This document shows, piece after piece, positions 16,456-24,146 of a stretch of 35,865 bases of DNA; the first letter of the stretch is position 1, and every line of letters begins with the position of its first letter. A program made the translations under genes and the position numbers. Under the pieces are notes generated by a model, which saw nothing but the letters and a program-made list of their open reading frames with translations, was not told where the DNA came from and made no database searches. Source of the DNA: Cyanobacteriota bacterium (lineage in GTDB: Bacteria > Cyanobacteriota > Cyanobacteriia > PCC-6307 > Cyanobiaceae); assembly GCA_026389285.1 (NCBI GenBank), contig JAPLID010000170.1:1-35865 (forward strand), read 5' to 3'.

Positions 16456-17577
16456 GTGAAAAACAATTCTGCCAGCGACGTGACGACCCGGCCTGCCGCC
16501 AGCCTGCGCCTGCTCGACGCCAACCTCGACCGGGCCCGCGAGGGGCTGCGGGTGCTGGAGGACTGGTGTCGTTTCGCCCTGGACCGCCCTGATCTGGTAG
16601 CCCGCACCAAGGATCTGCGCCAGCGACTCGGGCGCCAGCATCACGAGCGCTTCAAGCTGGCCCGCCACAGCGCCAGCGATCCGGCAGCTGGGCTGAGTCA
16701 CCCAGCCCAGCAGGAACGCCTGGACGACGCCGCGATCCTGGCCGCCAATGCCGCCCGCGTGCAGGAGGCCCTGCGGGTGCTGGAGGAGTTCGGCCGCCGC
16801 GACGAACCGGAACTGGCCCGGGAGGCCGCGGCCCTGCGCTACCTCGTCTACGACCTGGAGGTGGATCTGATCCAGGCCTCAAGGCTGGGCCTGGGGCGGC
16901 GCGAGCTGCTGCGCCAAACGCACCTCTATCTGGTCACCAGTCCGGTGCCGGATCTGGAGGAGGTGGTGGCAGCGGCGCTGGCGGCGGGGGTGCGGCTGGT
17001 GCAGTACCGGGCCAAACCGAGCCAAGGCCAAGGCCCCGGCCCCGGCCCCGGCCCCGGCCCGCTGCAGCACGCCCCCGCCGACGATCAACAGCGACTGGAG
17101 CAGGCCCGCCGCCTCCGAACCCTCTGCGCCCAGGCCGGCGCCCTGTTCCTGGTCAACGACCGCATCGACATCGCCCTGGCCGTGGAAGCCGACGGGGTGC
17201 ATCTGGGCCAGGGGGATCTGCCGCCGGCGGTGGCGCGCCGCCTGCTGGGGCCCGAGCGCCTGATCGGCCGCAGCACCCACCGGATCGAGGACCTGCGGCA
17301 GGCGGTGAGCGACGGCTGCGATTACGTCGGGGTGGGACCGGTCCATGCCACCCCCACCAAGCCGGGCCGCGAACCGGTGGGTCTCGCCTACGTGCGCCAG
17401 GCGACGGCCGAAGCGCCGATCCCCTGCTTCGCCATCGGCGGCATCGACCACCACAACCTGGCGGCGGTGCGGGCAGCAGGCGGCACGCGGGTGGCGGTGG
17501 TGCGCGCGATCACCGAGGCCCCCGATCCCGGCGCCGCCACGGCGGCTCTGCTGGCGGGCCTGGAGGCCGAAGCATGA
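16456..17577 (+). CDS. thiE: thiamine phosphate synthase ThiE (long cyanobacterial form)
   Basis: It joins the thiazole and pyrimidine phosphates into thiamine monophosphate. The first ~150 residues are the helical N-terminal extension known from cyanobacterial ThiE (SLRLLDANLDRAREGLRVLE and, repeated later, RVQEALRVLEEFGRR). The TIM-barrel part starts at THLYLVTSPVPDLEE, with VRLVQYRAK, LFLVNDRIDIALAVEADGVH, LGQGDL, YVGVGPVHATPTKP and CFAIGGI. Within the barrel, after QYRAKPSQ, a Gly-Pro repeat (four PG units from GCCCCG-type tandem repeats, 17030-17062) enlarges a loop. GTG at 16456 is the likely start; GTG 16480 is possible. The end overlaps thiS as ATGA. Confidence 0.93.
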   Translation: MKNNSASDVTTRPAASLRLLDANLDRAREGLRVLEDWCRFALDRPDLVARTKDLRQRLGRQHHERFKLARHSASDPAAGLSHPAQQERLDDAAILAANAARVQEALRVLEEFGRRDEPELAREAAALRYLVYDLEVDLIQASRLGLGRRELLRQTHLYLVTSPVPDLEEVVAAALAAGVRLVQYRAKPSQGQGPGPGPGPGPLQHAPADDQQRLEQARRLRTLCAQAGALFLVNDRIDIALAVEADGVHLGQGDLPPAVARRLLGPERLIGRSTHRIEDLRQAVSDGCDYVGVGPVHATPTKPGREPVGLAYVRQATAEAPIPCFAIGGIDHHNLAAVRAAGGTRVAVVRAITEAPDPGAATAALLAGLEAEA

Positions 17578-17915
17578 CCGGCGAGCAGGCCAGCGGTGCT
17601 CAGGAACACAAAGCCCTTCAGAACGCTGCCACCAGTCAGGCAGTAACCACCCAAATCAAGACCACCGAAATCAAGACCACCGAAATCAAGACCTCCGAAA
17701 CAACGACCACCCTGGAGATCCAGGTGAACGGGGAGCCGCGCCGCTGTGGAGCCGGGCTGACGCTGGTGCAGGTGCTCGAAGGCCTCGGCTACCGCCCCCA
17801 GCTGGTGGTGGTCGAGTTCAACGGCGCGATCCTGCCCCGTCAGAGCTGGGGCACCCAGGCGGTGGTGGAATCCGACGTGCTCGAAGTGGTCACCATTGTC
17901 GGGGGCGGTTCCTAG
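17574..17915 (+). CDS. thiS: sulfur carrier protein ThiS with N-terminal repeat extension
   Basis: A ubiquitin-like carrier that delivers sulfur for thiazole formation. The ThiS domain covers the last ~67 residues: LEIQVNGEPRRCGAGLTLVQ, VVVEFNGAILPRQSW, ESDVLEVVTIVGGGS. The tail ends in Gly-Gly-Gly-Ser, so the reactive C-terminal Gly would need the final Ser removed or tolerated. Before the domain lies a ~45-residue Thr/Lys-rich leader with the repeated unit IKTTE (15-base tandem repeats near 17655-17700), not part of normal ThiS. The first four bases overlap the thiE stop. The domain itself could start at a codon near LEIQVNG if the leader is not translated. Confidence 0.9.
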   Translation: MTGEQASGAQEHKALQNAATSQAVTTQIKTTEIKTTEIKTSETTTTLEIQVNGEPRRCGAGLTLVQVLEGLGYRPQLVVVEFNGAILPRQSWGTQAVVESDVLEVVTIVGGGS

Positions 17916-17942
17916 ATTTTATCCATTGTTTGGGCTCTGCTC

Positions 17943-18923
17943 ATGGGTCTTCGCGAGCTGCGGCGAACCCTCAGTCTCCTGGTGGTGCCGTTCCTGGTTG
18001 CCGGGATGCTGGTGATCGCTCCCCATCCCGCCTCGGCGGCCAGCGGCGGTCGCATCGGTGGGGGGAGCTTCCGCTCCGCTCCCTCGATGCCCCGCAGCTA
18101 TGGCGGCGGTGCCTCCCGCGGCTCCTACGGCGGAGGCTATGGCGGTGGGGGTTATTACGGCGGTGGCGGCGGCTACCGCGGCGGTGGCATGGGCTTTCCC
18201 TTCATCGTGCCGATCTTTGGATTCGGCGGTGGTGGGCTGTTCGGCTTCCTGATCCTGATGGCGATCGTCGGGATGCTGGTCAACGCCGTGCGCGGAGCCG
18301 GCGGTGGCGGTGGTCCGCAGCTGCGATCCGACGACGACGACTACGGGGCGATCCGCGCCGATGGACCGGTGTCAATCGCCCAGATCCAGTTGGGCATGCT
18401 CGCCACGGCCCGCGACGTGCAAGAGGACCTGCGCCGCATGGCCAGCACCTCCGATACCTCCAACAGCGAGGGCCTGCAGCGGGTGCTGCAGGAAACCACC
18501 CTGGCGCTGCTGCGCCGCCCGGAACTGTGGGTCTACGCCAACGGCGAGGTGGGCCAGATTCCTTTCGCCAGCGCCGAATCCACTTTTAATCGCCTCTCGA
18601 TGCAGGAGCGCAGCAAGTTGCAGCGCGAACTGACGGCCAACGTGGCGGGACGCCGCTATAGCGAGCCTTCGGTGGTGGCCGCCGGCACCAGCAGCGGCGC
18701 CAGCGATTACATCGCCATCACCCTGATCGTGGCTAGCCGCCGCGGCCTGCCCCTCAAGGGCACCGCCACGGCCGAGGCCCTGCGGGACAGCCTGCAGCAA
18801 CTCGGCGCCCTGGGCGCCAACGATCTGCTGGCCCTGGAAGTGATCTGGCAGCCAGAAGGCGCCGGCGAAGTGCTGAGCAGTGAAGAGCTGATCACCGCCT
18901 ATCCCGATCTCCAGCATCTCTGA
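17943..18923 (+). CDS. DUF1517 family protein, secreted/membrane-anchored, Gly-rich
   Basis: The 326-residue product has a signal peptide (LSLLVVPFLVAGMLVIAPHP with cleavage likely after ASA). A Gly/Tyr/Ser-rich low-complexity segment follows at residues about 35-85 (SYGGG, GGGYYGGGGGYRGGG), then one transmembrane helix (GLFGFLILMAIVGMLV). The C-terminal soluble domain is DUF1517-like, from VSIAQIQLGMLATARDVQED through YIAITLIVASR to LALEVIWQPE. The family occurs in cyanobacteria and chloroplasts, where its role is unknown. It sits 27 nt after thiS but may have its own promoter. Confidence 0.88.
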   Translation: MGLRELRRTLSLLVVPFLVAGMLVIAPHPASAASGGRIGGGSFRSAPSMPRSYGGGASRGSYGGGYGGGGYYGGGGGYRGGGMGFPFIVPIFGFGGGGLFGFLILMAIVGMLVNAVRGAGGGGGPQLRSDDDDYGAIRADGPVSIAQIQLGMLATARDVQEDLRRMASTSDTSNSEGLQRVLQETTLALLRRPELWVYANGEVGQIPFASAESTFNRLSMQERSKLQRELTANVAGRRYSEPSVVAAGTSSGASDYIAITLIVASRRGLPLKGTATAEALRDSLQQLGALGANDLLALEVIWQPEGAGEVLSSEELITAYPDLQHL

Positions 18924-18963
18924 AGCCTCAGCCCATCGACCACCCGGCCTCTCTCACGGCCCC

Positions 18964-19017
18964 CCTTGCCCTCGGTCCGGGCGATCGGGACACTGATCGC
19001 CCGGACCGAGGGCAAGG
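18964..19017. terminator. long perfect inverted repeat between converging genes
   Basis: Arms 18964-18986 and 18995-19017 are perfectly complementary over 23 bases, with an 8-base loop GGGACACT. It lies 41 bases after the DUF1517 stop and 32 bases beyond the larB stop. No T tract flanks it, but a 23-base GC-rich stem of this kind is a strong candidate for a shared bidirectional terminator or mRNA 3'-end stabiliser. Confidence 0.65.
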
Positions 19018-19048
19018 CCGATGGGCTCCCGTCCGATGCATTGGGTCT

Positions 19049-19840
19049 TTAGTGCGGTCCTGCTTGAGGCGAGCGAGCGTTATGAGCAGAGCCGACTGCC
19101 CCATTCGCACCCAGGATGCGTAACGCAGCCATCGCCGCGCCGTAGCCGTTGTCGATGTTGACCACGGTGAGCCCCGGAGCACAGCTGGCGAGCATGCCCT
19201 GCAGGGCCGCATGGCCCCCGGCGCTGACGCCATAGCCCACCGACACCGGCACGCCGATCACCGGCTGGGGCAACAGCCCAGCCAGCACGGTGGGCAAGGC
19301 CCCCTCCATACCGGCGCAGGCGATCAGCACCCGCGCCTGACGCAGCGCCTCCAGCTGGCCCAGCAGGCGGTGCAGCCCCGCCACCCCTACATCCAGCAGC
19401 AGGTCGCAGGCCACCCCATGGCACTGCAGGGCCAGCTGGGCCTCGGCCGCCACCTTGAGGTCGCTGCTGCCTCCCGCCAGCACCGTCACCCGGCCCAAGG
19501 CCGGATCAGGGTCCGGCAGGGCGCCCACCGTCAGGCAGAACGCATCGGGATGGTGCCTCAGGCCGTTGGTCAGGCCGTTGGTCTGGGTGTTGGTCTGGGT
19601 GTTGGTCTGGCCAGTGCTCTGGTCAGCGGGCTGGTCAGTTTCCAGGGCCTGACCCAACAGTTCAGCCACCGCCAGAACCTTGGCGCCATCCACCCGAGTC
19701 ACCAGGGCCAGCTCGCCGGCCCGGCCCAGCTCCTCGATGATCGCCGCAATCTGACGGGGGGTCTTGTGCTCCCCCCAGATGGCCTCGACCATGCCCAGCC
19801 GGCGACGGCGATCGAGATCGAGCCTGGCGCCAGGATCCAT
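19049..19840 (-). CDS. larB: LarB family protein (NCAIR mutase/AIR carboxylase-like)
   Basis: LarB carboxylates and hydrolyses nicotinic acid adenine dinucleotide in the synthesis of the nickel-pincer cofactor of lactate racemase. The 263-residue protein has the DNA-end-like N-terminus RLGMVEAIWGEHKTPRQIAA and the PurE-like domain VTVLAGGSSDLKVAAEAQ, with CAGMEGALPTVLAGL, GVPVSVGYG and TVVNIDNGYGAA, matching LarB. Residues about 69-95 are a repeat-rich insertion (TNTQTNTQTNGLTNGL) encoded by short tandem repeats near 19560-19610. larC and larE are not in the window, so lactate-racemase function is only inferred from family. Its ATG shares one base with the preceding stop codon (TGATG). Confidence 0.85.
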   Translation of the reverse strand: MDPGARLDLDRRRRLGMVEAIWGEHKTPRQIAAIIEELGRAGELALVTRVDGAKVLAVAELLGQALETDQPADQSTGQTNTQTNTQTNGLTNGLRHHPDAFCLTVGALPDPDPALGRVTVLAGGSSDLKVAAEAQLALQCHGVACDLLLDVGVAGLHRLLGQLEALRQARVLIACAGMEGALPTVLAGLLPQPVIGVPVSVGYGVSAGGHAALQGMLASCAPGLTVVNIDNGYGAAMAALRILGANGAVGSAHNARSPQAGPH

Positions 19841-20328
19841 CAGGTTGCGGGCGCTGCCTGCGCCTGCTCACCCTGAGACGGAGCGGGCAACTCGCCCTCG
19901 TAGACCAGCGGGAACGGATTGCCCCACGGACTCTCCTGATCCTCCGGGAGAGATATCGCCCCGAGCCGCACCAGGGCCGCCTGGGCGAGCCGTTCAAAGC
20001 GCTCCTGTACGACCTCGAGCTCCTGGCGGGAGATGGCGAGCCATTGCTCGCGGCTGGCCCAGTGGATCAACAGCTGTCCCTCTTCCTTCTCGCTGTCCCA
20101 GTGCAGATCGCGGCCCAGAAAGCCGCCCTGGCGCTGCAGCCAGGGTTCCCAGCTGCCCTGTTCGGCCTCCAGCCAAGCGGCCCGGGCGGCCGCCGGCACT
20201 CGCACCCTCAGGTGCTCCACCACCGCCACATCGACCTGGCCATCGGCGTTGGCAACGCCGCTGATGCTGCCGTCGATCGCGGCGATGCCGGCGAAGTCGA
20301 GGGGAACCGGCTGGCCGTTCAGATCCAT
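19840..20328 (-). CDS. TIGR03792 family protein
   Basis: A 162-residue soluble protein. The core VVEHLRVRVPAAARAAWLEA, then EPWLQRQGGFLGRDLHW and LLIHWASREQWLAI, resembles the small antibiotic-biosynthesis-monooxygenase-like (ferredoxin-fold) domain of the cyanobacterial family TIGR03792, whose function is unknown. The C-terminus is Pro/Gln/Ala-rich. ATG 20328 (MDLNGQPVPL) was preferred to 20370. It precedes larB with overlapping stop/start and lies 92 nt after ispF, so it is part of the era-trmD-ispF unit. Confidence 0.7.
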   Translation of the reverse strand: MDLNGQPVPLDFAGIAAIDGSISGVANADGQVDVAVVEHLRVRVPAAARAAWLEAEQGSWEPWLQRQGGFLGRDLHWDSEKEEGQLLIHWASREQWLAISRQELEVVQERFERLAQAALVRLGAISLPEDQESPWGNPFPLVYEGELPAPSQGEQAQAAPAT

Positions 20329-20420
20329 CGGCCGAAGGCTGCAGGAAGGCCAGGGTAGACAGCGCTCCACGGCGGCGGCAGGAGAACGAGCCCACGGCCT
20401 AGCAACGCTAAGCGCCGAAC

Positions 20421-20906
20421 TCAGGCCTGCTGCAACAGGGCCACCGCATGGCAGGCGATGCCCTCCTCACGGCCGGTTGGGCCCAGCCCTTCATTGGTGG
20501 TGGCCTTGACGCCCACCTGAGAGGGGTCCAGGCCCATGCGACCGGCGATGGCAGCACGCATGGCCTCGATGTGGGGCTTGAGCTTCGGCCGCTCCGCCAC
20601 CACCACCGTGTCGACGTTGATCACCACCCAACCCTGCCGGCTGATCAGCTCCATCACGTGCTCGAGCAGCACCAGGCTGTCGGCCCCTTTCCAGCGGGGA
20701 TCCTCGGGGGGAAAGTGGCGGCCGATGTCGCCAAGGCTGAGGGCCCCGAGCAGGGCGTCCATCACGGCGTGCACCAACACATCGGCGTCGCTGTGGCCAT
20801 CGAGACCCAGACCCTCGGGATGCTCCAGCACCTGGCCGCCGAGGATCAGCGGCCGCTCCGGCACCAGGCGGTGGATGTCATAGCCGTTGCCGATCCGTAG
20901 CTTCAT
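20421..20906 (-). CDS. ispF: 2-C-methyl-D-erythritol 2,4-cyclodiphosphate synthase
   Basis: It forms the cyclic diphosphate in the MEP isoprenoid pathway. The 161-residue length is typical. Zinc ligands are visible in [11 protein letters not shown] (Asp, His) and [20 protein letters not shown] (second His). The flexible loop ERPKLKPHI and the C-terminal [20 protein letters not shown] complete the family signature. It lies 42 nt after trmD on the same strand. Confidence 0.97.
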   Translation of the reverse strand: MKLRIGNGYDIHRLVPERPLILGGQVLEHPEGLGLDGHSDADVLVHAVMDALLGALSLGDIGRHFPPEDPRWKGADSLVLLEHVMELISRQGWVVINVDTVVVAERPKLKPHIEAMRAAIAGRMGLDPSQVGVKATTNEGLGPTGREEGIACHAVALLQQA

Positions 20907-20948
20907 GGGGATGTCCTGCCGAGCTCCATTGTCCCTGGAACGCGGAGA

Positions 20949-21662
20949 TCAGCCTTTGGGTTCAGGCTGCAGCCGCTGCCAGCGGGCATACAGATCGGGC
21001 CGGCGCTCGGCCGTGCGCTCCTGTTGCTGCTGCAGGCGCCAGCGGGCGATGGCGCCATGGTCGCCGCTGCGCAGCACCGCCGGCACTTCCAGGTCCCGGA
21101 AGCTGGCGGGGCGGGTGTAGTGCGGATGCTCCAGCAGCAGGGCGCTATGGCTTTCCTCCTCCAGGCAGGCCTCGCTGCCCACAGTGCCGGGCCGCAGCCG
21201 CACGACGCCGTTGATGATCACCGCCGCCGGCAGCTCGCCACCGGTGAGTACGAAGTCGCCGATCGAGACCTCCTCATCAGCCAGGGCGCGGATGCGTTCG
21301 TCGAAGCCCTCGTAGTGGCCGCAGAGGAACAGCAACTGGTCGTAGTCCGTGGCCCAGCGGCGCAGATCGGCCTGCTGCAGGGGCTGCCCCTGGGGACTCA
21401 TCAGCAGCACCCGACGCCGCGGCAGCACCGGGATCGCCTCCACCGCGGCATAGACCGGCTCCGGCTTGAGCACCATGCCGGAGCCGCCGCCATAGGGCTC
21501 ATCGTCGACCTTGCGGTAGCGATCGAGGGCGTATTCGCGGGGGTTGTGCAGGTGCAGCTCGGCGATACCGGCAGCAAAGGCGCGGCCGATCACCCCGAGG
21601 TGCAGCAGCGGTGCAAAGGCCTCCGGCACCAGGCTCACCACATCGAGGCGCAGGGCGCTCAT
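20949..21662 (-). CDS. trmD: tRNA (guanine-37-N1)-methyltransferase
   Basis: It makes m1G37 in tRNAs to prevent frameshifting. The SPOUT-fold protein (237 residues) has LRLDVVSLVPEAF, DDEPYGGGSGMVLKPEPV, FLCGHYEGFDERI and SIGDFVLTGGELPA, which together form the trefoil-knot SAM site. The C-terminal helical part has HPHYTRPASFRDLEVPAVL. ATG 21662 overlaps the previous stop as ATGA, so the frame extension to 21809 is not used. Confidence 0.97.
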   Translation of the reverse strand: MSALRLDVVSLVPEAFAPLLHLGVIGRAFAAGIAELHLHNPREYALDRYRKVDDEPYGGGSGMVLKPEPVYAAVEAIPVLPRRRVLLMSPQGQPLQQADLRRWATDYDQLLFLCGHYEGFDERIRALADEEVSIGDFVLTGGELPAAVIINGVVRLRPGTVGSEACLEEESHSALLLEHPHYTRPASFRDLEVPAVLRSGDHGAIARWRLQQQQERTAERRPDLYARWQRLQPEPKG

Positions 21663-22234
21663 CGGCTGGATGGAGCCCCGGTGGCAGCGGGCCGGCTGAC
21701 CCGACGAATCTCGGAGCTGAAGCTGGCCCGGCCCGGGGTGCCACCGGCGCGGTTCTCGACCGTGCTGCGCAGCCGCAGGTTGGGCTTGGTGAACCAGATG
21801 CGCTCCCACACCTCCAGTCCATCGGCCGCGATCAGCAGCTCGAGGCTGCCATCGGGGCCCAGCTGCCAGCAGCCCTGTTGCCAGCGGCCCTCCCGATCGC
21901 CGCTGCGGAAGCCGCCCTCGGCATCAAAGAGCAGCTGGCGGGACACACCACCATCCTTAAGGCCGAAGCGCAGGCCGCCTGGGCCGCCGTTGCCATCCGG
22001 CTCGACAAAGGCGACCACCAGCTCACCGCGCTCGCTGCTATGCCACGCATCCCCCAGCTCAGAGCTCAGCTCATCGCCGGCACCGGCACCGGCATCCGCG
22101 GATTTTTCAACCGCGTCGAGGTCGCCGAGGGCGAACTGGCTGCGCAGGCTCATCCATTCACCAGCGCAGTGCCGCAGAAACTGCGGCAGGTCGGCGGGAG
22201 GAAAGGGGGGCAGCTCGCTGCTGGTGTCGTTCAT
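21659..22234 (-). CDS. CpcS/CpeS-family phycobiliprotein lyase homologue
   Basis: The 191-residue product matches the lipocalin-like CpcS/CpeS lyases that attach bilins to phycobiliprotein cysteines. It begins with FLRHCAGEWMSLRSQFAL, corresponding to the family's FL-x-x-S-x-G-x-W-x-S-x-R start. It ends with the hallmark ERIWFTKPNLRLRSTVENRA and RASFSSEIRRVSR. The middle is shorter and more divergent than in canonical CpcS, and the specific bilin or subunit cannot be deduced. The stop overlaps the trmD start. Its setting between era and trmD, away from any phycobilisome operon, leaves its partner open. Confidence 0.75.
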   Translation of the reverse strand: MNDTSSELPPFPPADLPQFLRHCAGEWMSLRSQFALGDLDAVEKSADAGAGAGDELSSELGDAWHSSERGELVVAFVEPDGNGGPGGLRFGLKDGGVSRQLLFDAEGGFRSGDREGRWQQGCWQLGPDGSLELLIAADGLEVWERIWFTKPNLRLRSTVENRAGGTPGRASFSSEIRRVSRPAATGAPSSR

Positions 22235-22280
22235 GAACCGATTCTCTCAGCTGCCGATCCAGCCCATCGGGAGCGGCCCC

Positions 22281-23306
22281 TCAGTCACCGCGATAACCCA
22301 GTTCCGTCAGGCGCCCCGGATGGCTGCGCCAGCCCGGCACCACCTTGACGAACAGCTCCAGATAGACAGGTCCGTCGAACACCTTCTGCATCTGCAGGCG
22401 AGCACCCTTGCCGATCTCCCGCAGCATCTGCCCCCCCTTGCCGATCAGGATGCCCTTCTGGCTGGAGCGCTCCACCATCACCGTGGCCAGCACGGCGGTG
22501 CGCGGGCCGTCCTCGACGATGCGCTCGATCTGCACCGCCACCGAGTGAGGAATCTCCTCGCGGGTCTGGTGCAACACCTGCTCCCGGATCAGCTCGGCCA
22601 ATAGCAGCTGTTCGGGCTGATCGCTGATGGCGTCGGCCGGATACAGATGGGGGCCGGGCGGCAGATCGGCGACCAGGGCCGCCACCAGCTCGCTGCAGCC
22701 CTCGCCGGTGAGGGCACTGAGGGGATGCAGTGGCCACGGCAGATGCTGAACCTGAACCGGCTCCAAGCCAAGCGCGTCGACAACGTGGACCGAGCTAACG
22801 GGCCAACCCTCGGAGCCGCCGGCAGGCCTGATCACCAGCAGCTCTCGATAGCTAGCGGCCAGGGCCTCCACCTGCTGCGGATCGACCTGATCACACTTGT
22901 TAAGGGCAATATGCACGGGTACGCGGCAATGGCGCAGCAGCTCGACGATGAAGGCATCGCCACGACCGGCGGGCTCACTGCCATCGACCAGCAACAGCAC
23001 CACATCGACTTCGCCGATGGCACTGCGGGCGCTCTGCACCAGGCGATGGCCCAGGAGATGGTGGGGCTTGTGGATGCCCGGGGTGTCCAGCAGCACCAGC
23101 TGGGCCTCGGGGGTGGTGAGGATGGCCCGCAGCCGGTTGCGCGTGGTCTGGGCCACCGGCGAGGTGATCGCCACCTTTTCGCCTACGAGTTGGTTGAGCA
23201 GGGTCGATTTGCCCACATTGGGCCGGCCGATCAGGGCCACGAAGCCCGAGCGATAGCCCGGCGGCGTGTCGGAGCCGAGGGAAGCGGCAGGAGAAGGGGC
23301 TGTCAT
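22281..23306 (-). CDS. era: GTPase Era
   Basis: A ribosome-assembly GTPase that binds the 3' end of 16S rRNA. G1 is ALIGRPNVGKSTLLNQLVG, G2 is TSPVAQTTRNRLRAI, G3 is LVLLDTPGIHKPHH and G4 is ALNKCDQVD. The C-terminal KH domain has ERSSQKGILIGKGGQMLREI and LFVKVVPGWR. The 341-residue length is slightly above average because of an N-terminal extension (MTAPSPAASLGSDTPPGYRS) and a loop in the G domain. It is the first gene of the six-gene leftward unit ending with larB. Confidence 0.96.
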   Translation of the reverse strand: MTAPSPAASLGSDTPPGYRSGFVALIGRPNVGKSTLLNQLVGEKVAITSPVAQTTRNRLRAILTTPEAQLVLLDTPGIHKPHHLLGHRLVQSARSAIGEVDVVLLLVDGSEPAGRGDAFIVELLRHCRVPVHIALNKCDQVDPQQVEALAASYRELLVIRPAGGSEGWPVSSVHVVDALGLEPVQVQHLPWPLHPLSALTGEGCSELVAALVADLPPGPHLYPADAISDQPEQLLLAELIREQVLHQTREEIPHSVAVQIERIVEDGPRTAVLATVMVERSSQKGILIGKGGQMLREIGKGARLQMQKVFDGPVYLELFVKVVPGWRSHPGRLTELGYRGD

Positions 23307-23448
23307 CGCTCAAGCCTGGCAGCTGACGGGCATGACGGGCACAGGAGCTGGGCGGAGCCCTGTTGATGGGAACCGCCGCGGGGTCAGCGCAGGGTCGGCG
23401 CAGGGTCGTTCAATTGTCCATAACCTTCGGGGACGCCAACGTTTGACC

Positions 23449-23976
23449 ATGTCCGCCTACGAGCCCCTGCAACCCAGCTTTCCCCAGGCGATCGAGATCA
23501 GTGGCCAGTGGCTGACGCTGTGGGAAACCGGCGAACTGAGCGACGAGGTGCTAGCCGACCGGGTGGCGGAACTGGTGGCCAGCCGCGATGGCGCTCGCGG
23601 TTTTTTTGTGGTGGCCCTGGCCGGCGATTCACCGCTGATGGACCGGCTGCCGGAGCCAGTGGCCCTGCAACTGCGGCTCGCCGGTGCGCCGGTGGTCGAT
23701 CTGATGGTGCGCAACCTGGCGATGAGCACGGCGATGGTGCAGCACCATCAGCGCAGTGGTGATGCCGAACAACAGGCCGGATCCGAACGGGTGCAACATC
23801 GCTCCACCGAGCTGCTGCGGCTGCTGGAGCCGGTGGCGGTCAAAGGAAGGCTGGAAACGCTGCTGGCTGCGGCCAGAGAGGGAGCCGGCGAAGACGTGGC
23901 CTTTCTGGAGCGCTGGGGCTACGACGCCCAACAAAAACAAGCGATCTGTGACGCCATCGACGCCGTGGCTGATTGA
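23449..23976 (+). CDS. conserved hypothetical protein (cyanobacterial type)
   Basis: A 175-residue soluble protein starting MSAYEPLQPSFPQAIEISGQ. It contains ELSDEVLADRVAELVASRDG, RGFFVVALAGDSPLMDRLPE and VVDLMVRNLAMSTAMVQHHQ, and ends in a helical segment to ICDAIDAVAD. Third-position G/C is high throughout, so it is certainly coding. I do not recognise a characterised domain. It is divergent from era across 142 bases, and the ATG at 23449 follows an in-frame region without bias, so the start is secure. Confidence 0.75.
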   Translation: MSAYEPLQPSFPQAIEISGQWLTLWETGELSDEVLADRVAELVASRDGARGFFVVALAGDSPLMDRLPEPVALQLRLAGAPVVDLMVRNLAMSTAMVQHHQRSGDAEQQAGSERVQHRSTELLRLLEPVAVKGRLETLLAAAREGAGEDVAFLERWGYDAQQKQAICDAIDAVAD

Positions 23977-24146
23977 TCAATTCCTCGCTGACAGACACGG
24001 ATCGTCAACGCGGCGCCAGGTAAAATTTTCAAGAAGATTCATCCTTGGCGGCGCTCCAGCTTTCAGGGAGCAGCAACCGCAACCGCAGCAGCAGGAGCCA
24101 CGCTGGGCATTGGAACAGCGGCCATAGGCGCGGCGGCAGGCGCTGG

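Noticed and set aside
16440-16480. TPP riboswitch before thiE
   Set aside because: The thiE start lies right behind the ribF reading frame, leaving too little space, and no THI-box sequence (such as CTGAGA) was seen there.
17020-17065. CRISPR-like repeats
   Set aside because: The repeated units are 6 bases, contiguous and in frame within thiE; there are no spacers and no cas genes in the window.
17345-18589. 414-codon plus-strand open frame with Arg-rich product
   Set aside because: It is an out-of-frame reading across thiE, thiS and DUF1517, and contradicts three well-supported genes.
21024-22604. 526-codon plus-strand open frame
   Set aside because: Antisense to trmD, the lyase homologue and part of era; low-complexity composition and no recognisable domain.
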